A DNA stretch of 64,000 nucleotides from Dongia_B sp964406155 (GTDB taxonomy: Bacteria; Pseudomonadota; Alphaproteobacteria; Dongiales; Dongiaceae). A model generated the notes under the pieces. That model worked only from the letters and a program-made list of their open reading frames with translations. It was not told the origin of the DNA and searched no databases. The stretch covers positions 62,001 through 126,000 of the forward strand of contig CAYOQR010000001.1 in assembly GCA_964406155.1 (NCBI GenBank). Reading direction: 5' to 3'. Shown in pieces: positions 40,933 to 51,020 of the stretch (its first letter is position 1; each line of letters opens with the position of its first letter). A program made the translations under genes and the position numbers.

Positions 40933-41271
40933 TCAATCCTGGAGATCGACGGACGTGCCGGTCGCGGCGCCGAGTTCCGAGGTCAGAAGCGTATGAAGAT
41001 CGTCCGGCCCGGCGCTGACCGCGCGGGTCGAGCGCCAACGGCCGCCGGCTTCGCCGGCGAAATGCCAGGCACCGCTGATCGGCGAGGACAGCCAGATTTC
41101 CCGGTTGGGCGCATGCTTGTTCAGCAGGAAGGTCCGGCCGTCGGGCAATTTCAAGGTCAGGATGCCGCCTTCGTAATCGGCCTCCAGCACATCGCCCAGT
41201 TGCTCGTCGATCTTGTCGAACAGATCCTCCAGCAGCGCCGCAGCCTGCCGCTCGAACGTTCCTTGATCCAT
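40933..41271 (-). CDS. cyaY: Frataxin homologue, iron-sulfur cluster assembly
   Basis: 112 residues from the ATG at 41271 with AGAGGAAA before it. The acidic first helix FERQAAALLEDLFDKIDEQL and the strands LGDVLEADYEGGILTLKLPD, RTFLLNKHAPNREIWLSSPI and SGAWHF are those of CyaY, which controls iron delivery to the IscS/IscU machinery. It shares a transcript with the ABC exporter downstream. Confidence 0.93.
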   Translation of the reverse strand: MDQGTFERQAAALLEDLFDKIDEQLGDVLEADYEGGILTLKLPDGRTFLLNKHAPNREIWLSSPISGAWHFAGEAGGRWRSTRAVSAGPDDLHTLLTSELGAATGTSVDLQD

Positions 41272-41528
41272 TTTCCTCTTCCGCCAGATCGGCCCATCAG
41301 ATGCGACACTTGCATAGACATGTTGCACCGCCCTTGCAATCGCCTGGGCGATTCCGTCGCAGGGGTGCGCCGATATCCAAATCGCCCATCAAGGCCGGTC
41401 ACGAAGGAGAATTTCGATAAAAGTAATTATTTATCAGATAGATAGAATCGCATCAGCTCCTGGCTTGCCAATATCTGCAGGTACGGATGATGATCCTAGC
41501 CTCAACTGAACCACCGCCAAGGCCCCGC

Positions 41529-41879
41529 ATGAAGGTCAAACGGATCATCGCCAATATCGATACGCGGGAGATCGCGGCGGCCAAGCGCTTCTATCAGGAC
41601 GTGCTTGGGCTCGATCTCATGATGGATCACGGCTGGATCGCCACCTACGGCACGGCGCAGAAGATGGATGTGCAGATCAGCTTCGCCACGGAAGGCGGAT
41701 CTGGTACGCCGACGCCCGATCTCTCGATCGAAGTCGACGATGTCGATACGACCCTGGCAGCCATGCGGGCCGCTGGATTCGCCATCGAATACGGACCGGC
41801 CGACGAACCCTGGGGCGTTCGGCGGTTCTATGTCCGCGATCCCTTCGGCAAGCTCGTCAACATTCTCGCCCATCAATGA
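41529..41879 (+). CDS. Glyoxalase/VOC superfamily protein
   Basis: 116 residues, one vicinal-oxygen-chelate domain. The pattern is VKRIIANIDTREIAAAKRFY, then QDVLGLDLMMDHGWIATYG, LSIEVDDVDTTLAAMRAAGF and RRFYVRDPFGKLVNILAH. The final motif fits bleomycin-resistance/glyoxalase-like proteins. The metal-binding residues are only partly kept, so a binding role is as likely as catalysis. An in-frame ATGATG at 41487 would add 14 residues. Confidence 0.88.
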   Translation: MKVKRIIANIDTREIAAAKRFYQDVLGLDLMMDHGWIATYGTAQKMDVQISFATEGGSGTPTPDLSIEVDDVDTTLAAMRAAGFAIEYGPADEPWGVRRFYVRDPFGKLVNILAHQ

Positions 41880-41934
41880 AGAAGCGCCGTCCCCCGATAA
41901 GAGGACGGCGCTGCACTCAGTGAACGGGGTGCCG

Positions 41935-44900
41935 TTACTGGCCCGATCGATCGACCTGCAGGCCGTGCTCGATCAGCAGCGTCACCGTGTTGTTGTTCAC
42001 ATGGCCGGTATAGACATCGAAAGTGTGACCGTCCTGGCTCTGCTGGGTACCGGTCGCGGTCCAGTCGTTCTTGTTGATGAAGACCTTGTCGGCCGACGGG
42101 CCGTCATGATCGCCCAGGATCTGCAAGGTCTTGTTGTCGCCGGAAATGCTGAGCACATCCGAAGCGCTCAGCGGCTTGCCGCTGTCCTTGCTGCCCAGGA
42201 CCTCCTGCTTGCCATCGGTCATGTCGAAACGCTCGAAGCTCGACACCTTGCCGACCGCCCGGTCGAAGTCCATGTTGGTCCTGATGATCAGCGTATCGAA
42301 GCCGCTGCCACCCCGGACATCGCTGTCAGCGGCGTCATAGATGAGTGTGTCATCGCCATCCCCGCCGAACAGCTTGTCGTCGCCGTCGCCGCCATCGAGA
42401 TAGTCATTGCCACCCTCGCCATAGAGCTCGTCATTGCCCTTGCCGCCAAAGAGGGTGTCGTTGCCGTCTCCCTGGCTGCCGCTGGTCTTGTGGTCGCCAT
42501 TGTCGCCATAGAGCCGATCGTCACCGCCGCCGCCATAGATGATGTCGTTGCCGGTACCACCCTTGATGATGTCCGTGCCGCCCGATGTATGCTGCGCGTA
42601 ATCCGCGTGATTGGCATAGAGCTCGTCATGCATCTCGGCATAGGACTTGCCGCGATGGTCGTCGACGAAATTCTTCCAACCGCCAGCAATGCTGTCGCCG
42701 AAAATGACGTCGTCGCCGGCACCGCCATTGATCGTGTCCGCCTTCTCGCCACTCAATCCGGTGGATGCATCGCCGATCAGGACATCGGCCCCGTCGGTCC
42801 CCAGGATCTCGCCGATATGCGGATTCGGGGTGGTATCGACCACATGCTCGAACAGATCCGGGCGATGCGGATCATTACCCTGCCGGTCGTTCACATCCAT
42901 GCCAACGACCAGCTCGCCCGCCGGAACGTTATTGCCGACCTTGATGGTCAGATCGGCCGCGATCCGGTCGCCATCGCCGTCTTTCACCGTATAGGTGAAG
43001 GTATCGGTGCCCTTGGCGTTCCGATAGGCCTTGTACGAATAGCTGCCATCGGCATTGATCGTCAGTTCGCCATACCGGCCGGCAATCGTGGTGCCGTACC
43101 AGCCTGAAACCTCATAGCTTCGGTTGCCGAACTGGATCTGCGTCACAGTTATGCCATCGGCACCGGGCTTGTCGTTGTCGGTGACATTGCCGTCGACGCT
43201 CTGATTGGGCTTCACCGCGTTGACATCGGCGACCGCCACCGGCCGGTCATCGACGATGTCGATGATCAGGGTGCCGCTGGCCTTGTCGCCATCGGCATCC
43301 CGGACCGAGATAGTGAAATCGTCGTGATTGTAGTCGCCCGAACTGCGCTTGGTCAGGGTGTATTCATACTTGATCTGACCGCCCTCGATCCAGGCCGTCA
43401 AGGTGCCGTAATCGCCCTTGATGCTCTGCTTCGTGCCGGTCAGGACCAGTGTCGAATTGCCGACCTTGATCTCGACCGGATTACTGCCGTCGCCTTCGGT
43501 ATAGGCAATGCTGCCCTTCGTCACCTTGCTGGTGCTGGACGGATTGGAGCCGGTATCGAGGCCGGATTCCTGCACCGAACCGTTCGCATCATGGCAATCG
43601 GTCAGATCCAGGGTCGGTGTCTTGTTGCCGATCGTGACGGTCAACTTGGCCGAAGACGTGTCGCCGTCGCGATCCTGGATCGTATAGGTGAAGGTATCGA
43701 CACCCTTGGCATTCCGATCCGCCTGATAGGTATAACGGCCATCGGGATAGATCGTCAGATCGCCGTACTTCCCCCCGATCGTCAGGCCACCTTCCGGCAC
43801 GTTATAGGTTTTGCTGCCAAACTGAATCTGCGAGACCTTGGCACCATCGGCGCCTTGCGTGTCATTGGCGAGCACATTATCCGTGATGCTCTTCCCCGGC
43901 TTCACCGTGGCGCTGTCAGCAAGGGCCGTCGGAACGTCATCGACGATATCAATGATGAGGGTACCGCTGGCCTTGTCACCGTCGGCATCGGTCACCGAGA
44001 CGATGAAATTCTCACCGGTATGATCGCCCGAGCTGTTTTTCGTCAGGGTGTATTCGTATTTGATCTGGCCGTTTTCCAGCCAGGCCTTCAGCGTGCCATA
44101 ATCGCCACTGATGGTCTTGGCGGTTTCACCCAGGGTGACGACTGCACCACCAAACTTGATGGTGACGGCATTGCTGCCATCGCCTTCCGCATAAGCGATG
44201 CTCCCCGTCGTCACCTTGCTGGTGGCTGAGGGATTGGAGCCCGTATTAAGGCCGGATTCCTGGACCGAGCCGTTGGGATCGTGGCAATCCGTCAGATCCA
44301 CAGTCGGCTTCTTGTTGGTGACCGTGATGTCGAGCTTGGCCGTCGAGGCATCACCGTCCTTGTCAGTCAGCGTATAGGTGAAGCTGTCGACGCCGTGGCC
44401 ACCATTCTTATAGGCAGTATAGGTGTAGCTGCCATCGGCCCAGATCTTCAGCGTGCCGTACTTACCGGTCACCTCCAGATACCCATTCGGGCCGCTGAAG
44501 GTCGTATCCGAACCGTTCTGGCTGACGATCTTGGTGATCGAGGCACCGTCCGCACCCTTGGTGTCGGCGCCCGCCGAGCCGCTGGTCGTGCCTTCGCCGG
44601 TGACGACATTGCCGGAGGCAACACGATCGCCGCCCAGGCTCTCGGTCGCATCGCTGTCGTCACGAGCCTTCGGCGCATCGTCGACGATATCGATGATAAG
44701 CGTACCGCTGGCCTGATCACCGTCGGCATCCCGCACCGTGACGGTGAAGTTTTCGTCGGTATGATCGCCCGAGCTGTTCTTCGTCAGGGTGTATTCGTAT
44801 TTGATCTGGCCGTTCTCCAGCCAGGCCTTCAGCGTGCCATACTCGCCATTGATGGTCTTGGCGGTTTCACCCAGAGTGATGACTGCACCACCAAACTTGA

Positions 44901-47900
44901 TGGTGACCGTATTGCTGCCATCGCCCTCAGTATAGGCGATGTTGCCCTTAGTCACCTTGCTGGTACTGGACGGGTTAGAGCCGGTATCGAGGCCGGATTC
45001 CTGGACCGAGCCATTGGGGTCGTGGCAATCCGTTAGATCCACAGTCGGCTTCTTGTTGGTGACTGTGATATCCAGCTTCGCCGTCGAGGAATCGCCGTCC
45101 TTGTCGGTCAGCTTGTAGGTGAAGCTGTCGACGCCATAGCCGCCGTTCTTATAGGCGGTATAGGTGTAGCTGCCATCGGCCCAGATCTTCAGCGTGCCGT
45201 ACTTGCCGGCCACTTCCAGATAGCCGTTCGGACCGCTGAAGGTCGTATCCGAGCCGTTCTGACCGACGATCTTGGTGATCGACGCACCGTCCGCACCCTT
45301 CGTGTCGGCCCCTGCCGCCCCGCTGGTCGTGCCGTCACCCGTGATCACGTTGCCAGCGGCAACGCGCTCGCCGTTCAGGCTTTCGGTTGCGTCGCTGTCA
45401 TTGCGCGCTCTCGGTTCGTCATCGACGATATCGACCACCAGCTTGCCGCTGGCCTTGTCGCCGTCCTTATCGGTCACGACGATATTGAAATCGTCATGCG
45501 TATTGTCGCCAGAGCTGGTCTTCGTCAGGGTGTATTCGTATTTGACTTGGCCATTTTCCAGCCAGGCCTTCAGCGTGCCGTATTGGCCGGCGATCACCTG
45601 CGGCGTCACACCCAGCGCCAGAGTCTGACCGCCCACGGTGATCTCCACTTTCGCCTGACCATCGCCCTGGCTGTAGGAGATCGAGCCCGTCGTGGTTTCC
45701 TTATTCGTGGACGCTTCGGAGCCACCCGGCAGGCCGGATTCATGGACACGGGCTTCGAGGTCGTTGCCGCAATCGTCACCAATGCTGGGCTTTGCATCCT
45801 TGATCTCGATGGTCAGCTTGGCGCTGGAGGAATCGCCGTCGCCATCGGTCAGTTTATAGCTGAACTGATCCGAGACACCGCCCGGCGTATCGGGATAACG
45901 CTCATAGCTATAGCTGCCATCGGCCTTGATGGTCAGTTCGCCATATTGCCCCTTGATCTTCACGCCGCCGTCGGTGACGGCGATCTCGGGTCCGGCATGG
46001 CCGTTGGCGCCGATCAGGGAAATCCCGGTGATCTTCGCACCATCGGCCCCCTTAGTATCGGCACCCGTCGAGCCGCTGGTAGTGCCCGAGCCGGTGATCA
46101 CGTTGCCGGATTCCGAATATTTCCCGGCCTCCACGACGTCACTGTCGTCACGCGCCTTCGGCGCATCATCGACGATATCGATCTTGAGCTCGCCATTGGC
46201 GATATCGCCGTCCTTGTCGGTCACGACGATGTTGAAGTCGTCATGCAGGCCGTCGCCATTGGTCTTGCCGGTCAGGATGTACTCGTACTTGATCTGGCCG
46301 TTTTCCAGCCAGGCCTTCAGCGTGCCGTAGTCGCCGGTGATCGTCTGCGGCTTGGTCCCCAGGGTATAGCTCTGGCCGCCCACGGTGATCGCCACCGTCG
46401 CCGGGCCATCGCCCTGGCTGTAGGAAATCGAGCCCTTGGTGATTTCCTTGTTGGACGAGGCATCGGAGCCGCCCGGCAGGCCGGCTTCATAGACCTTCGC
46501 CTCGAGATCGTTGCCGCAATCGCCGCCGATGCCGGGCTTCGCGTCCTTGATCTCGATGGTCAGCTTGGCCGTCGAGGAATCGCCGTCGCGGTCGGTCAGC
46601 GTATAGGTGAACTCATCCGTCACCCCGCCCGGCGTATTGGCGTTGCGTTCATAGGTATAGCTGCCATCGGCCCAGATCTTCAGCGTGCCGTATTTGCCGG
46701 CAACCTCCAGATAGCCGCCACTATGGCCACCGCTGAAGGTCGTATCGGACGCGCCGTTATGGCCGACGATCTTGGTGATCGAGGCACCATCGGCGCCCTT
46801 GGTATCGGCACCGGCCGACCCGCTGGTCGTGCCCTCGCCCGTAATCACATTGCCGGAAGCCGAATCGCCACCGGCCTTCACCGTGTCGCTGTCGTCGCGG
46901 GCCTGCGGCTGATCATCGACGATATCGACCACCAGCTTGCCATTGGCCTTGTCACCGTCCTTGTCGGTCACGACGACACCGAAATCGTCATGGGTATTAT
47001 CGCCCGTGGTGGTCTTGGTCAGCGTGTATTCGTATTTGATCTGGCCGTTTTCCAGCCAGGCTTTCAGCGTGCCGTAATCGCCGGTGATGGTCTTCGGCGT
47101 GCCGCTCAGCTCATAGCTCTTACCGCCCACCGTGATTTCCACCTTTGCCTGGCCGTCGCCCTGGCCGTAGGAAACCGCCCCCTTGGTGGCTTCCTTGCTG
47201 GAAGGCGCGTCGGAGCCGCCCGGCAGGCCGGCTTCCTCGACGGAAGTGCGTGTCTCGCTGCCGATGGTCGGCGCCGCATCCTCGATCGTGATGGTCAGCT
47301 TGGCATTGGAGGAATCACCATCACCGTCGGTCAAGCGGTAGCTGAACTGATCCGAAACGCCGCCCGGCGTGTTCGGATGACGCTCATAAGTATAGCTGCC
47401 ATCGGGATTGATCGTCAGCGTGCCATACTGGCCCTCGATCTTCACGCCACCATCGGTGACCGGTTTCGGATCGCCGATGGTTTCTCCACCGATGACCAGG
47501 GAAACACCGGTGATCTTGGCGCCGTCGGCGCCCTGGACATCCTTGCCGGTTTCGCCGCTGGTCGTGCCGGAACCGGTGATCACATTACCGGATTGCTCAT
47601 AGCCGCCGGCTCCCACCGTGTCGGTGTCGTCATGCGCGGTCGGTGCGTCGTCGCGAATGTCGATGATCAGCGTGCCGCTGCCCTGATCGCCGTTCCCATC
47701 GGTGACGATGACGACGAAACGCTGATCGGTTTCATCGCCCTTGGTCGGCACATTCTGCTGATAGGTATAGCTGAGCTGCGAGCCGTTCCATCCCGTCAGG
47801 GTCAGGGTGTTGCCTTCCGGCGTGGTGATGGTGATCGGCGTCGTGCCCAAAGCGGCGAGCTGCGCCGCCGTGATCACCGTGTCGCCGATCTGGATCGACG

Positions 47901-48666
47901 CCACCCCATCGGGAGCCGAGATCTGGATCGTGCCGCTGGTCTCGTTGCTGCCATCGTGGCGCGATCCGGTCGGCAGGCCGGCCTCGTCGACGCTCCGCCC
48001 CTCACCCTCAACACCGGGCATCGTGACCGTGACACCGTTATTGATCGCACCGGGGGCATTATTGTCGGCCGCCGTATTGAACGTTTCACGATTGTTGTCC
48101 GGCAGAATCGTCCGATAGGTCAGTGCGGTTTCTGCCAGCACATCGACCGCGTTGAACCCGCCCAGGCCGCTGCTCAAGCCAAAGGGGGCGAAAGCCGCGG
48201 AACCGCTCGGGCCGGTATCCCCGGCCGCGGTGCCGCCAGCGGCCGTCTGAATATCGAGATTGGGGTCGGTGGAGGCGACAACCGAGGCAACGTCGACGGT
48301 CCCGCCCTTCGCATCGGTCAGCGTAACGCCGGCTTCCTGGTTCGCCTCGGCATAGCCCAGCAGAATGACCGTCCGGTCGCCCAGCTTGACGGCCAGATTG
48401 CCGTCTTCACTGAAGCGCGCCGCCAGACTGCCATCGAATGGCAGGGCGATGGTTTCGCCGGGGCCGACCTGAAGGCGGATAACCGTCTGGCCTTCGGGGA
48501 AAGCGACCTGAACCTGACCGCCGGGTGCCGCCGGGATTACAGCCGCCGGGGCAGCATTCTGCGTCGCGGTATTCTGCGCCAGTTGCACCATCTCCGGGGT
48601 CAGATCGATATCTTCCCGGTTACTGGAAGTTTCAGTCCGCGAAACATAGGTGCTGTCCGTCGCCAT
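41935..48666 (-). CDS. Giant RTX/VCBS-repeat adhesin secreted by type I pathway
   Basis: 2243 residues from the ATG at 48666 (GAGAGGACG before it). Residues 1-240 form a folded N-terminal part without signal peptide, with VQVAFPEGQTVIRLQVGPGE. About 240-1920 hold seven pairs of alternating domains: A (YGTLKAWLENGQIKYEYTLT type) and B (YGTLKIWADGSYTYER type, with D.DGD calcium loops). About 1955-2125 carry RTX nonapeptides (GGTGNDIIYGGGGDDRLYGD). The last ~115 residues form the C-terminal secretion region ending in LLIEHGLQVDRSGQ. No ABC/HlyD/TolC type I secretion genes are in the window. Likely biofilm or attachment protein. Confidence 0.93.
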   Translation of the reverse strand: MATDSTYVSRTETSSNREDIDLTPEMVQLAQNTATQNAAPAAVIPAAPGGQVQVAFPEGQTVIRLQVGPGETIALPFDGSLAARFSEDGNLAVKLGDRTVILLGYAEANQEAGVTLTDAKGGTVDVASVVASTDPNLDIQTAAGGTAAGDTGPSGSAAFAPFGLSSGLGGFNAVDVLAETALTYRTILPDNNRETFNTAADNNAPGAINNGVTVTMPGVEGEGRSVDEAGLPTGSRHDGSNETSGTIQISAPDGVASIQIGDTVITAAQLAALGTTPITITTPEGNTLTLTGWNGSQLSYTYQQNVPTKGDETDQRFVVIVTDGNGDQGSGTLIIDIRDDAPTAHDDTDTVGAGGYEQSGNVITGSGTTSGETGKDVQGADGAKITGVSLVIGGETIGDPKPVTDGGVKIEGQYGTLTINPDGSYTYERHPNTPGGVSDQFSYRLTDGDGDSSNAKLTITIEDAAPTIGSETRTSVEEAGLPGGSDAPSSKEATKGAVSYGQGDGQAKVEITVGGKSYELSGTPKTITGDYGTLKAWLENGQIKYEYTLTKTTTGDNTHDDFGVVVTDKDGDKANGKLVVDIVDDQPQARDDSDTVKAGGDSASGNVITGEGTTSGSAGADTKGADGASITKIVGHNGASDTTFSGGHSGGYLEVAGKYGTLKIWADGSYTYERNANTPGGVTDEFTYTLTDRDGDSSTAKLTIEIKDAKPGIGGDCGNDLEAKVYEAGLPGGSDASSNKEITKGSISYSQGDGPATVAITVGGQSYTLGTKPQTITGDYGTLKAWLENGQIKYEYILTGKTNGDGLHDDFNIVVTDKDGDIANGELKIDIVDDAPKARDDSDVVEAGKYSESGNVITGSGTTSGSTGADTKGADGAKITGISLIGANGHAGPEIAVTDGGVKIKGQYGELTIKADGSYSYERYPDTPGGVSDQFSYKLTDGDGDSSSAKLTIEIKDAKPSIGDDCGNDLEARVHESGLPGGSEASTNKETTTGSISYSQGDGQAKVEITVGGQTLALGVTPQVIAGQYGTLKAWLENGQVKYEYTLTKTSSGDNTHDDFNIVVTDKDGDKASGKLVVDIVDDEPRARNDSDATESLNGERVAAGNVITGDGTTSGAAGADTKGADGASITKIVGQNGSDTTFSGPNGYLEVAGKYGTLKIWADGSYTYTAYKNGGYGVDSFTYKLTDKDGDSSTAKLDITVTNKKPTVDLTDCHDPNGSVQESGLDTGSNPSSTSKVTKGNIAYTEGDGSNTVTIKFGGAVITLGETAKTINGEYGTLKAWLENGQIKYEYTLTKNSSGDHTDENFTVTVRDADGDQASGTLIIDIVDDAPKARDDSDATESLGGDRVASGNVVTGEGTTSGSAGADTKGADGASITKIVSQNGSDTTFSGPNGYLEVTGKYGTLKIWADGSYTYTAYKNGGHGVDSFTYTLTDKDGDASTAKLDITVTNKKPTVDLTDCHDPNGSVQESGLNTGSNPSATSKVTTGSIAYAEGDGSNAVTIKFGGAVVTLGETAKTISGDYGTLKAWLENGQIKYEYTLTKNSSGDHTGENFIVSVTDADGDKASGTLIIDIVDDVPTALADSATVKPGKSITDNVLANDTQGADGAKVSQIQFGSKTYNVPEGGLTIGGKYGDLTIYPDGRYTYQADRNAKGVDTFTYTIQDRDGDTSSAKLTVTIGNKTPTLDLTDCHDANGSVQESGLDTGSNPSSTSKVTKGSIAYTEGDGSNPVEIKVGNSTLVLTGTKQSIKGDYGTLTAWIEGGQIKYEYTLTKRSSGDYNHDDFTISVRDADGDKASGTLIIDIVDDRPVAVADVNAVKPNQSVDGNVTDNDKPGADGITVTQIQFGNRSYEVSGWYGTTIAGRYGELTINADGSYSYKAYRNAKGTDTFTYTVKDGDGDRIAADLTIKVGNNVPAGELVVGMDVNDRQGNDPHRPDLFEHVVDTTPNPHIGEILGTDGADVLIGDASTGLSGEKADTINGGAGDDVIFGDSIAGGWKNFVDDHRGKSYAEMHDELYANHADYAQHTSGGTDIIKGGTGNDIIYGGGGDDRLYGDNGDHKTSGSQGDGNDTLFGGKGNDELYGEGGNDYLDGGDGDDKLFGGDGDDTLIYDAADSDVRGGSGFDTLIIRTNMDFDRAVGKVSSFERFDMTDGKQEVLGSKDSGKPLSASDVLSISGDNKTLQILGDHDGPSADKVFINKNDWTATGTQQSQDGHTFDVYTGHVNNNTVTLLIEHGLQVDRSGQ

Positions 48667-49139
48667 AATGCGTCCTCTCTCATGTTCCCAGGTGTTCCCG
48701 TAGGAAGGATGGTGCGAGCCCAGGCACCATCGGCGGCGACATACTACGGACAGGAATATAGGACACAAAGCATCTGTTAACTTAGATCAATACATTATAG
48801 TATGCTTATAATTGCTTTTATCGAGAGTTTTAGAGTAAAACTGACAATTAAGCTGACATAGACGTCAGCTTAACAGCACCTCGTCAGGCGTCGATTTCGC
48901 CAATCAGCCAGCGAATCATGAGATTATTATCCTGACAATAAATCCCCCGGGAATACCGGCACATCCCCAACTTCATCAGCCGATCAGGATACCAGGGATC
49001 CGCAATCGCCGGATTCCTGTAAGGCCGGCAGCCCCTTTCACCTGCCCGTTCCTGGAGACAATGACGCGCCAAGGTACAAAGACTTGCGCCCCAGGACCCT
49101 CTTCGCTATAACCCGCCGCGAGATTCGAGGAGTTTCATC
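48667..49139. other. 473-bp region upstream of the adhesin, with dyads
   Basis: AT-rich promoter region. It has AGTTTTA-GAG-TAAAACT (48826-48842) and the perfect 10-bp inverted repeat TTAAGCTGAC/GTCAGCTTAA (48848-48873, 6-bp spacer). A 62-codon minus-strand frame at 48884-49072 is open but has no clear ribosome-binding site or family likeness and is not called. The L31 promoter is at the right end. Confidence 0.5.
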
Positions 49140-49364
49140 ATGAAGGCGAATATTCATCCCGAGTACCACGAGATCAACGTGGTCATGACCGATGGCACCA
49201 AGTTCACCACCCGGTCGACCTGGGGCAAGGCTGGCGACACCATGACGCTGGACATCGACCCGAAGTCGCATCCGGCCTGGACCGGCGTTCATCGTCTGCT
49301 GGATACCGGCGGTCAGCTGGCCAAGTTCAACAAGCGCTTCCAGGGCCTGTCCCTCAAGAAGTAA
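49140..49364 (+). CDS. rpmE: 50S ribosomal protein L31 (C- type)
   Basis: 74 residues. The N-terminus MKANIHPEYHEINVVMTDGT and the middle DIDPKSHPAWTGVHRLLDTG are characteristic. The zinc CxxC motif of C+ paralogues is missing, so this is the zinc-free form usual in alphaproteobacteria. A terminator follows. Confidence 0.97.
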   Translation: MKANIHPEYHEINVVMTDGTKFTTRSTWGKAGDTMTLDIDPKSHPAWTGVHRLLDTGGQLAKFNKRFQGLSLKK

Positions 49365-49396
49365 GCTTGACTCATTCCGGCGACAGCCGGTGCTGG

Positions 49397-49421
49397 AAGC
49401 CGCCCCTCCGGGCGGCTTTTT
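49397..49421 (+). terminator. Rho-independent terminator after rpmE
   Basis: GCCGCCC (49399-49405) pairs with GGGCGGC (49410-49416) around CTCC, followed by TTTTT. Confidence 0.92.
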
Positions 49422-49463
49422 GCGTTGCGTGGTTTTGCATCGCGCCGGCCTTGCCGGATCGGA

Positions 49464-50276
49464 TCAGCGCAGATGGCTGAAAATCGAATAGAAGAGCGGA
49501 TTGCCGTTAACATCGAAGCTGCGGCCGGCAGCGCTTTCAGCGACCGCCACGGCAACATAGGTGACGGTAAATTTGCGAGCGTGATCCTTGCTGTCCAGCA
49601 GCACCCAGGCATCCCGCGATTGCCAGAGCTCGTTCCAAGCAACGTTGTTGAGCGCATCGGCACCGGCCTGGCGACGAGCCGGCTGGCCGAATTGCGCGGT
49701 CAGTCGGCCACGAATGTCATCGGCCACGCCGACCGGCAGGACATATTGGCTGAACAATAAGCGGTAGCTGGCACCTGCCCGGGCCGGGTCACGGCTGATC
49801 CCAGCTTCCGGCAGAAAGAAATAGGTGGCTTCCTTGCCGGGCTGGCCGCCGATCGTTGGCAGCAGCGGCGCCCACCAGCTGACATTGACCGGATCTGGAT
49901 GAAAGACGTTGCAGCGGATCATGCCGACACGAGTCTCGTCGGGCATCTGCCACATATCGCCCAGCGCCGTCGAACGCTGCAGGTCCGCATCCCCCGAACA
50001 CAGGACCTGTGCTTTGGGAAACCGAGTCCGGTCGATCAACGGCAGCGCCCTGAAATTGTCCAGCGTCATGCCGAGGTCGTAGCCCGCGAGATCGTGAGGC
50101 CCATCGCCAGCAGCTTTTGCTTCAACGGCGGGCTGGGGCATCGTCGCGCCGGCGAAGGCGTTGCCTGAAGCAATACCGCAGGCAAGGAGAATGGATAGGA
50201 GAAAAAGCGGAACTGCCCCGGTTCGGCGTGGACTGCGACACGTCCGATGCTTGCTCTGCCAGCGATCACTCAGCAC
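49464..50276 (-). CDS. Secreted protein of unknown function
   Basis: 270 residues beginning with GTG at 50276. The basic start is followed by a hydrophobic signal VPLFLLSILLACGIASGNAF and a likely cleavage after FAGA. The mature part has LAGYDLGMTLDNFRALPLID, a pair of cysteines in VLCSGDAD and MIRCNVFHPD, and RGRLTAQFGQPARRQAGADA ahead of WVLLDSKDHARKFTVTYV. The GMTLDNFRALP-RLTAQFGQP arrangement resembles small periplasmic domain families, but I cannot name one. It lies 38 bp after rcdA on the same strand. Confidence 0.7.
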   Translation of the reverse strand: MLSDRWQSKHRTCRSPRRTGAVPLFLLSILLACGIASGNAFAGATMPQPAVEAKAAGDGPHDLAGYDLGMTLDNFRALPLIDRTRFPKAQVLCSGDADLQRSTALGDMWQMPDETRVGMIRCNVFHPDPVNVSWWAPLLPTIGGQPGKEATYFFLPEAGISRDPARAGASYRLLFSQYVLPVGVADDIRGRLTAQFGQPARRQAGADALNNVAWNELWQSRDAWVLLDSKDHARKFTVTYVAVAVAESAAGRSFDVNGNPLFYSIFSHLR

Positions 50277-50314
50277 GTATCTCTTCCTGATTGCCCATCA
50301 ACGAACCGGCCTTG

Positions 50315-50758
50315 TCAGGTCAGGTGACGCGGCCCACCACCGGCAGCATCGCGACGTTCCTGCTCCGCCGCACGGGCCACCTGTTCATCAAGGCGCGCGA
50401 TACGTTGATACAGCGCCAGGCTACGCTGCAGCAAGCGCCGCAACTCGTCAGGCAATGCGGGATCCTCGTCGCTGATATCCTTGTTGCAGAGAGTATGGCC
50501 GCCGAGCCGGCGGTCAGGACGCGTCGCCTCCCAGAGCGTCATTTCGCCGGCATGAACCGCGCGATGGGTCAGCAGCCAAGCCAGGACCTGGGTCAATCGT
50601 GCCACCAGGCGCATGGTTTCCATGCTGCTGACCAGGCCCTGATCAACCGGTCGCGATTTGGTTTCGCTTTCGGCGCGCTCGATCAGATAGCGCCGAGATT
50701 CCGCCAGCAGCGCCATTGTCTCCGTCATCGTCCGGTCGAAGAATTCCACGGTCGCCAT
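50315..50758 (-). CDS. rcdA: RcdA-like regulator of CtrA degradation (DUF1465)
   Basis: 147 residues, almost all helical. The family segments are VEFFDRTMTETMALLAESRR and YLIE, then SSMETMRLVARLTQVLAWLL, HAGEMTLWEATRPDRRLGG and LPDELRRLLQRSLALYQRIA. In Caulobacter RcdA acts as an adaptor that helps ClpXP destroy CtrA at the cell pole. The presence of a TrcR gene in this window supports an alphaproteobacterial cell-cycle circuit. The function is transferred from the family. Confidence 0.9.
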   Translation of the reverse strand: MATVEFFDRTMTETMALLAESRRYLIERAESETKSRPVDQGLVSSMETMRLVARLTQVLAWLLTHRAVHAGEMTLWEATRPDRRLGGHTLCNKDISDEDPALPDELRRLLQRSLALYQRIARLDEQVARAAEQERRDAAGGGPRHLT

Positions 50759-51020
50759 GACGCCTGCCCGAACACCTCACTGCCAGCCCCGTCGAGATGA
50801 ACTCCCCCGGGATCAGCCACTCGAGATCAATCCCAAGATCCGCTGGCCAGTCATCATTCAGCCTAGGCCGGAATCCGACCACCCCCGCATCACTAATACG
50901 TGTGACGGATTAACAAAACTTTGCCATGAGCAGTAGGTGGCCGGCACCGTGTTTGGTAAGCCTGCGGAAACCATGATCCACTTTCGTGCTGTCGTTAGGA
51001 CAGGGCTCCCTTCCCCGCCT

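Noticed and set aside
41935..48666. Direct DNA repeats as a CRISPR-like array
   Set aside because: The repeats are in frame, hundreds of bases long and encode VCBS-type domains.
45496..48780. A 1094-codon plus-strand frame opposite the RTX/VCBS adhesin
   Set aside because: It mirrors the repeats of the adhesin. Its Ile/Ala/Val/Asp-rich repeating product is what the reverse complement of VCBS codons gives, and it has no start signal.
48884..49072. A 62-codon minus-strand frame
   Set aside because: No ribosome-binding site, no conserved-looking segment, and it overlaps the adhesin/L31 promoter region.
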